This document shows positions 60,801 through 64,000 of a stretch of 64,000 nucleotides of DNA, one piece after another. Under the pieces are notes generated by a model that made no database searches, was not told where the DNA came from, and saw only the letters and a program-made list of their open reading frames with translations. Position 1 is the stretch's first letter; each line of letters begins with the position of its first letter. The stretch spans positions 1-64,000 of the forward strand of contig JAODTK010003788.1 in the NCBI GenBank assembly GCA_026419785.1. Direction: 5' to 3'. This DNA comes from Sclerodactyla briareus (lineage: Eukaryota > Echinodermata > Holothuroidea > Dendrochirotida > Sclerodactylidae). The position numbers and the translations under genes were made by a program.

Positions 60801-62479
60801 GGGCACAGGCATGGTTTATATTGGTACAGATGAATATGCTATTTGGGGAGGTATCCATATATTTTCAAAAGAAGAATTAACCTGATAATGTTTTCGTTAG
60901 TGAAGTTAAGAACGACATCAGGACTCGTATTTCCGGTTGATTCCAAGAGATCGTCGAGGGTTAGGTTCAAGAAAATTTGGGTTGATTCCAGTCCGTTATG
61001 TTCCTTTTCAAATGTTAAAGTCATAATTAAAATGTAACGTTCGTGTCTGCGGTCGATATTGTTTCATTTCTGTAGAGTGTACACACAAGAACGGAAAACC
61101 TTACCTTTGTAGTAATTGACACACTGTGAATAAGAACAATATTTCAATTGCTTTTATATGTGACGAGAAAAAAGTTACTTCACTGGAAGAAAACTATATA
61201 CACAACTTACAAAACAACTCTCTATGCCAAATAAACTAAATTCATAAATACCTTTATTGGTTTCCTGCATTATGATTGGTCAAAAAGTTCATTCGAGACC
61301 ATGTTCGAATCGCCATTCGAACCCTCTCTATTTGCATAGAGAAAATTGGGAGAATTTATGATTATCTTGAATCTGATTGTTTAGCTGGTGGGCAGCCTAT
61401 AGTTTACCATGTGCAAGCCAGCACACAAAGTTAACTTGAAAAACATATTAGCCTTTGTTTTGGATCGTTGCTATGGTGATACATCGTGTAGTCACAGTAT
61501 CATTCATTCCTATGATACATCACACAGTCTACATAGCGCGGCGCCCACACTAACACTCTACGTGTAAACAAAATGATTAGCGCTATAAATACGTTGTGTA
61601 TTGTACAGTGCCCGCATGTATATATACACACAACCCAGCTAGCCTGGCTCACAAAATACGAGGCTATGCAACGCTCATCTCTCGAAATTTTAGGCCTAAC
61701 ACACGCATACCACGCAACTAACCTAGTGCAATGGTTAAAATTATTATTCCGGATAATCAAAACAATAGTTTGTGGCACGGCAAATCACTCAAATTGTATC
61801 AAGTAGCCTTCGAAATACGGTTAATTAAATGTTTGCGGGGTCACTGACCTGAGTAGGTTGATATTGATACAGTTGCTCCAACGGGGACAAACAGTTAGGC
61901 TACACGAGTACACAGCTCGTCGGTTTCGAAGTGAGTAAACTTTGAAAAATCATGAAAAATACATCACCTTATCCAGCAGAGGTTACCTGTTATGTCTTGG
62001 ATATCCAACTGAGAGATTGTCTAACAACATTTTGGTGTAACATCGGTGATCGGTGTCTTCTAAATTGTGATAAAGCTGCACGTCGGGTTCAAGTTTTCTT
62101 CCGAGAGTCCAGTACATAATTCAGTTCTAAGTTTAGACCCTGTTGGGTCTGCTCGGCGTATGTATTACTCTACTATGAATGCCTTTAGCTGGCGACCGTG
62201 GCGTGTGATGTTGAGCTCAGCGTGTATGTCGGAAGTAATGGCAGAAAAGCCCTTACAAGGGCTATTCTAAGTTTAGCGCAAGCAAATAGTGGGAAACTGC
62301 ATGCCGTGGATTGCGCTGTATGTTTTGTAACTATGCCGAGACACTCTAGTCTGTGATTCGTTTTAGGTTACTCTGATTGTGTAATTCGCCATTATGATGG
62401 CACGGACCCGATTTAGGAGAATGTTCATTGAACAACAGAAAATTGACGTGAAAGTCATTTTTTCGAGTTCTTTTTATAC
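60801..62479. other. Non-coding, no feature seen
   Basis: AT-rich sequence with small unremarkable frames. A minor inverted pair (ctctctatgccaaataa near 61219 and tttgcatagagaa near 61331) is present. Confidence 0.35.
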
Positions 62480-62692
62480 TTTTTCGAGTTGTATTTATGA
62501 ATGGGATAAAAACGAGGGTGTCTCGGTCTTTTGTTGCATTTAAGACCTCTGAAGACGTCATCGTAGAGGCAAACCCCTCGCCTTCGGCTCGGGGTTTTAA
62601 GCCTCCACGATGACGTCATCATCGGTCTTAATGCAACAAACGACCTCGGCACCCTCGTATTCATCCCCTTAGTATACTCGAATAACAACCTG
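62480..62692. mobile_element. Fold-back element with arms meeting at a short G/C-rich centre
   Basis: The left arm (ttcgagt, gataaaaacgagggtg, tttgttgcatttaagac, gaagacgtcatcgtagagg) and right arm (cctccacgatgacgtcatca, gtcttaatgcaacaaac, caccctcgtattcatc, actcgaa) are inverse copies meeting at cgccttcggctcgg near 62581. Each arm carries a TGACGTCA-like site. No coding sequence is present. Confidence 0.85.
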
Positions 62693-63410
62693 CTATGAAA
62701 TACTTTTTCATTCAATTTCATTTACTGATAAAATGATGGTTCATTTTTTTTTTTGGCTCAGATGGCAAGCCATATCGATTCCGATCACAGTTACCTCCCT
62801 ACTACTCTCCCATCACACCCTCTTATACGGCTCCACCGTTTCAATTCAGTCTTGTTATCGTTGGCGGGACGCCATCGATGTTTTGTCATGTTTACCGAGC
62901 CCGCGACAATAGGATGTGACCATTTGTCAAAATGTCATGCCCTTTGTTTTGAAGTAAAATATAGAAATTGGACAATTAATGAGCTACATAGCAGAGAACA
63001 ATAGTAACATGATGTTTTCAAGACATTTTGACATAAGCTTCCTGGAGTTGACCCCATTGAAGTACATTCCCTTGAGGACGCCGGTATGAGACACAACTAG
63101 ATAAATTAGCATTGACATTTCTAACAAGTCAGGGTATTTCTCTTTCCGGTTTAAAGGCTTGTTCGATCCGAAAATGATGCAAGCGTGATAGTTCCATTGT
63201 TTAAACAATTAATTTCACCTAGTCTCGCCTTGTTTGTTGCCATTTCTATCCTGTTGTATAATGTTGATGTATTTCCCAGTGTAAGCCCGTATCATGTTAC
63301 GGTGTACAGGGACGCAACTATGCGTAGTGATTCCTGTCGACTGTTCACTCCACTTCACTTCGACGCGTCAATATTCGTTCTTTAAGAATAATTTGTGTAC
63401 CCATGGGACC
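62693..63410. other. Non-coding, no feature seen
   Basis: Sequence between the fold-back and the terminal array. Nothing recognisable. Confidence 0.35.
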
Positions 63411-64000
63411 AACAGTATTAACAGTGTTAATCATCAACATGTTAATATCAAACAGTATTAACAGTGTTAATCAACAACATGTTAATATCAAACAGTATTA
63501 ACAGTGTTGGTCATCAACATGGTAATATCAAACAGTATTAACAGTGTCAATCATCAACATGGTAATATCAAACAGTATTAACAGTGTTAATCATCAACAT
63601 GGTAATATCATCATCAATATCATATGTTGAAATCAAACAGTATTACTGTATTACCAGTGTCAATCATCAACATGGTAGTATCAAATAGTATTAACAGTGT
63701 CAATCATCAAAATGTTAATATAAAATAGTAATAACAGTGTTAATCAACAACACGTTAATATCATACAGTCTTAATAGTATTAATCATCAACATGTTAATA
63801 TCAAACAGTATTAACAGTGTTGGTCATCAACATGGTAACATCAAACAGTATTAACAGTGTTAATCATCAACATGTTAATAGTCGGACAGTAATAACAGTG
63901 CTAATCAACAGCATGTTAATTTAAAACAGTATTAACAGTGTTAATCATCAACATGTTAATATCAAACAGTATTAACAGTGTTAATCATCAACATGTTAAT
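63411..64000. repeat. Minisatellite, 40-bp unit, about 14 copies, continues past window end
   Basis: Units start aacagtattaacagtgttaa, then tcatcaacatgttaatatca. A disturbed stretch near 63606-63660 contains extra tcatcaatatcat sequence. Copies vary mainly by substitution (ggtcatc, tcaatc), unlike the indel-rich 17.7-kb array. Confidence 0.95.

Noticed and set aside
63411..64000. CRISPR-like array of direct repeats
   Set aside because: The 40-bp units abut without unique spacers, there are no cas genes, and the DNA is animal-like with introns.

Overview
The window looks like genomic DNA of a marine invertebrate animal. It is intron-rich and AT-leaning, full of tandem minisatellites, tRNA-derived SINEs, MITE-like fold-backs, LINE remnants and a DIRS-type retrotransposon. 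I cannot name the species. Nothing looks prokaryotic, and almost all long open frames are chance or repeat-driven.

Left part (about 3.0-26 kb, + strand): a Tousled-like kinase gene (TLK). Eight exons are recognisable at 3019-3259, 4499-4609, 8945-9032, 12261-12430, 15717-15859, 21160-21274, 22136-22239 and 23626-23828. They run from the coiled-coil region before the kinase domain to the C-terminus. Splice phases join correctly at the junctions I could check, and the HYDLK and DFG kinase motifs are present. Almost every exon nevertheless carries one-base insertions or deletions, and the exons for the N-lobe (glycine loop and ATP lysine) were not found between 4.6 and 8.9 kb. The introns hold several minisatellites, the largest a roughly 48-copy, ~75-bp array at 17.7-21.2 kb that is riddled with single-base indels. 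Either the consensus is poor (uncorrected long reads) or the gene copy is decaying.

Middle (30.0-36.5 kb): a GC-rich, roughly 6.45-kb DIRS-like retrotransposon with 47-bp inverted termini. It carries gag-like, reverse transcriptase (YLDD), RNase H and tyrosine-recombinase regions in + orientation, all frame-shifted, plus a complex inverted-repeat block at its right end.

Right part (36.5-64 kb): CpG-rich and mostly non-coding. It holds a candidate TATA-box first exon at 39.6 kb, two LINE reverse-transcriptase fragments, a 2.6-kb TIR DNA transposon (51,361-53,985) with a Harbinger-type N-terminal transposase remnant, a SINE, three fold-back/MITE palindromes, and a 40-bp tandem array that runs off the end. 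CpG density rises sharply near 28 kb, as expected if the TLK gene body is methylated in the germline and the right side is not.
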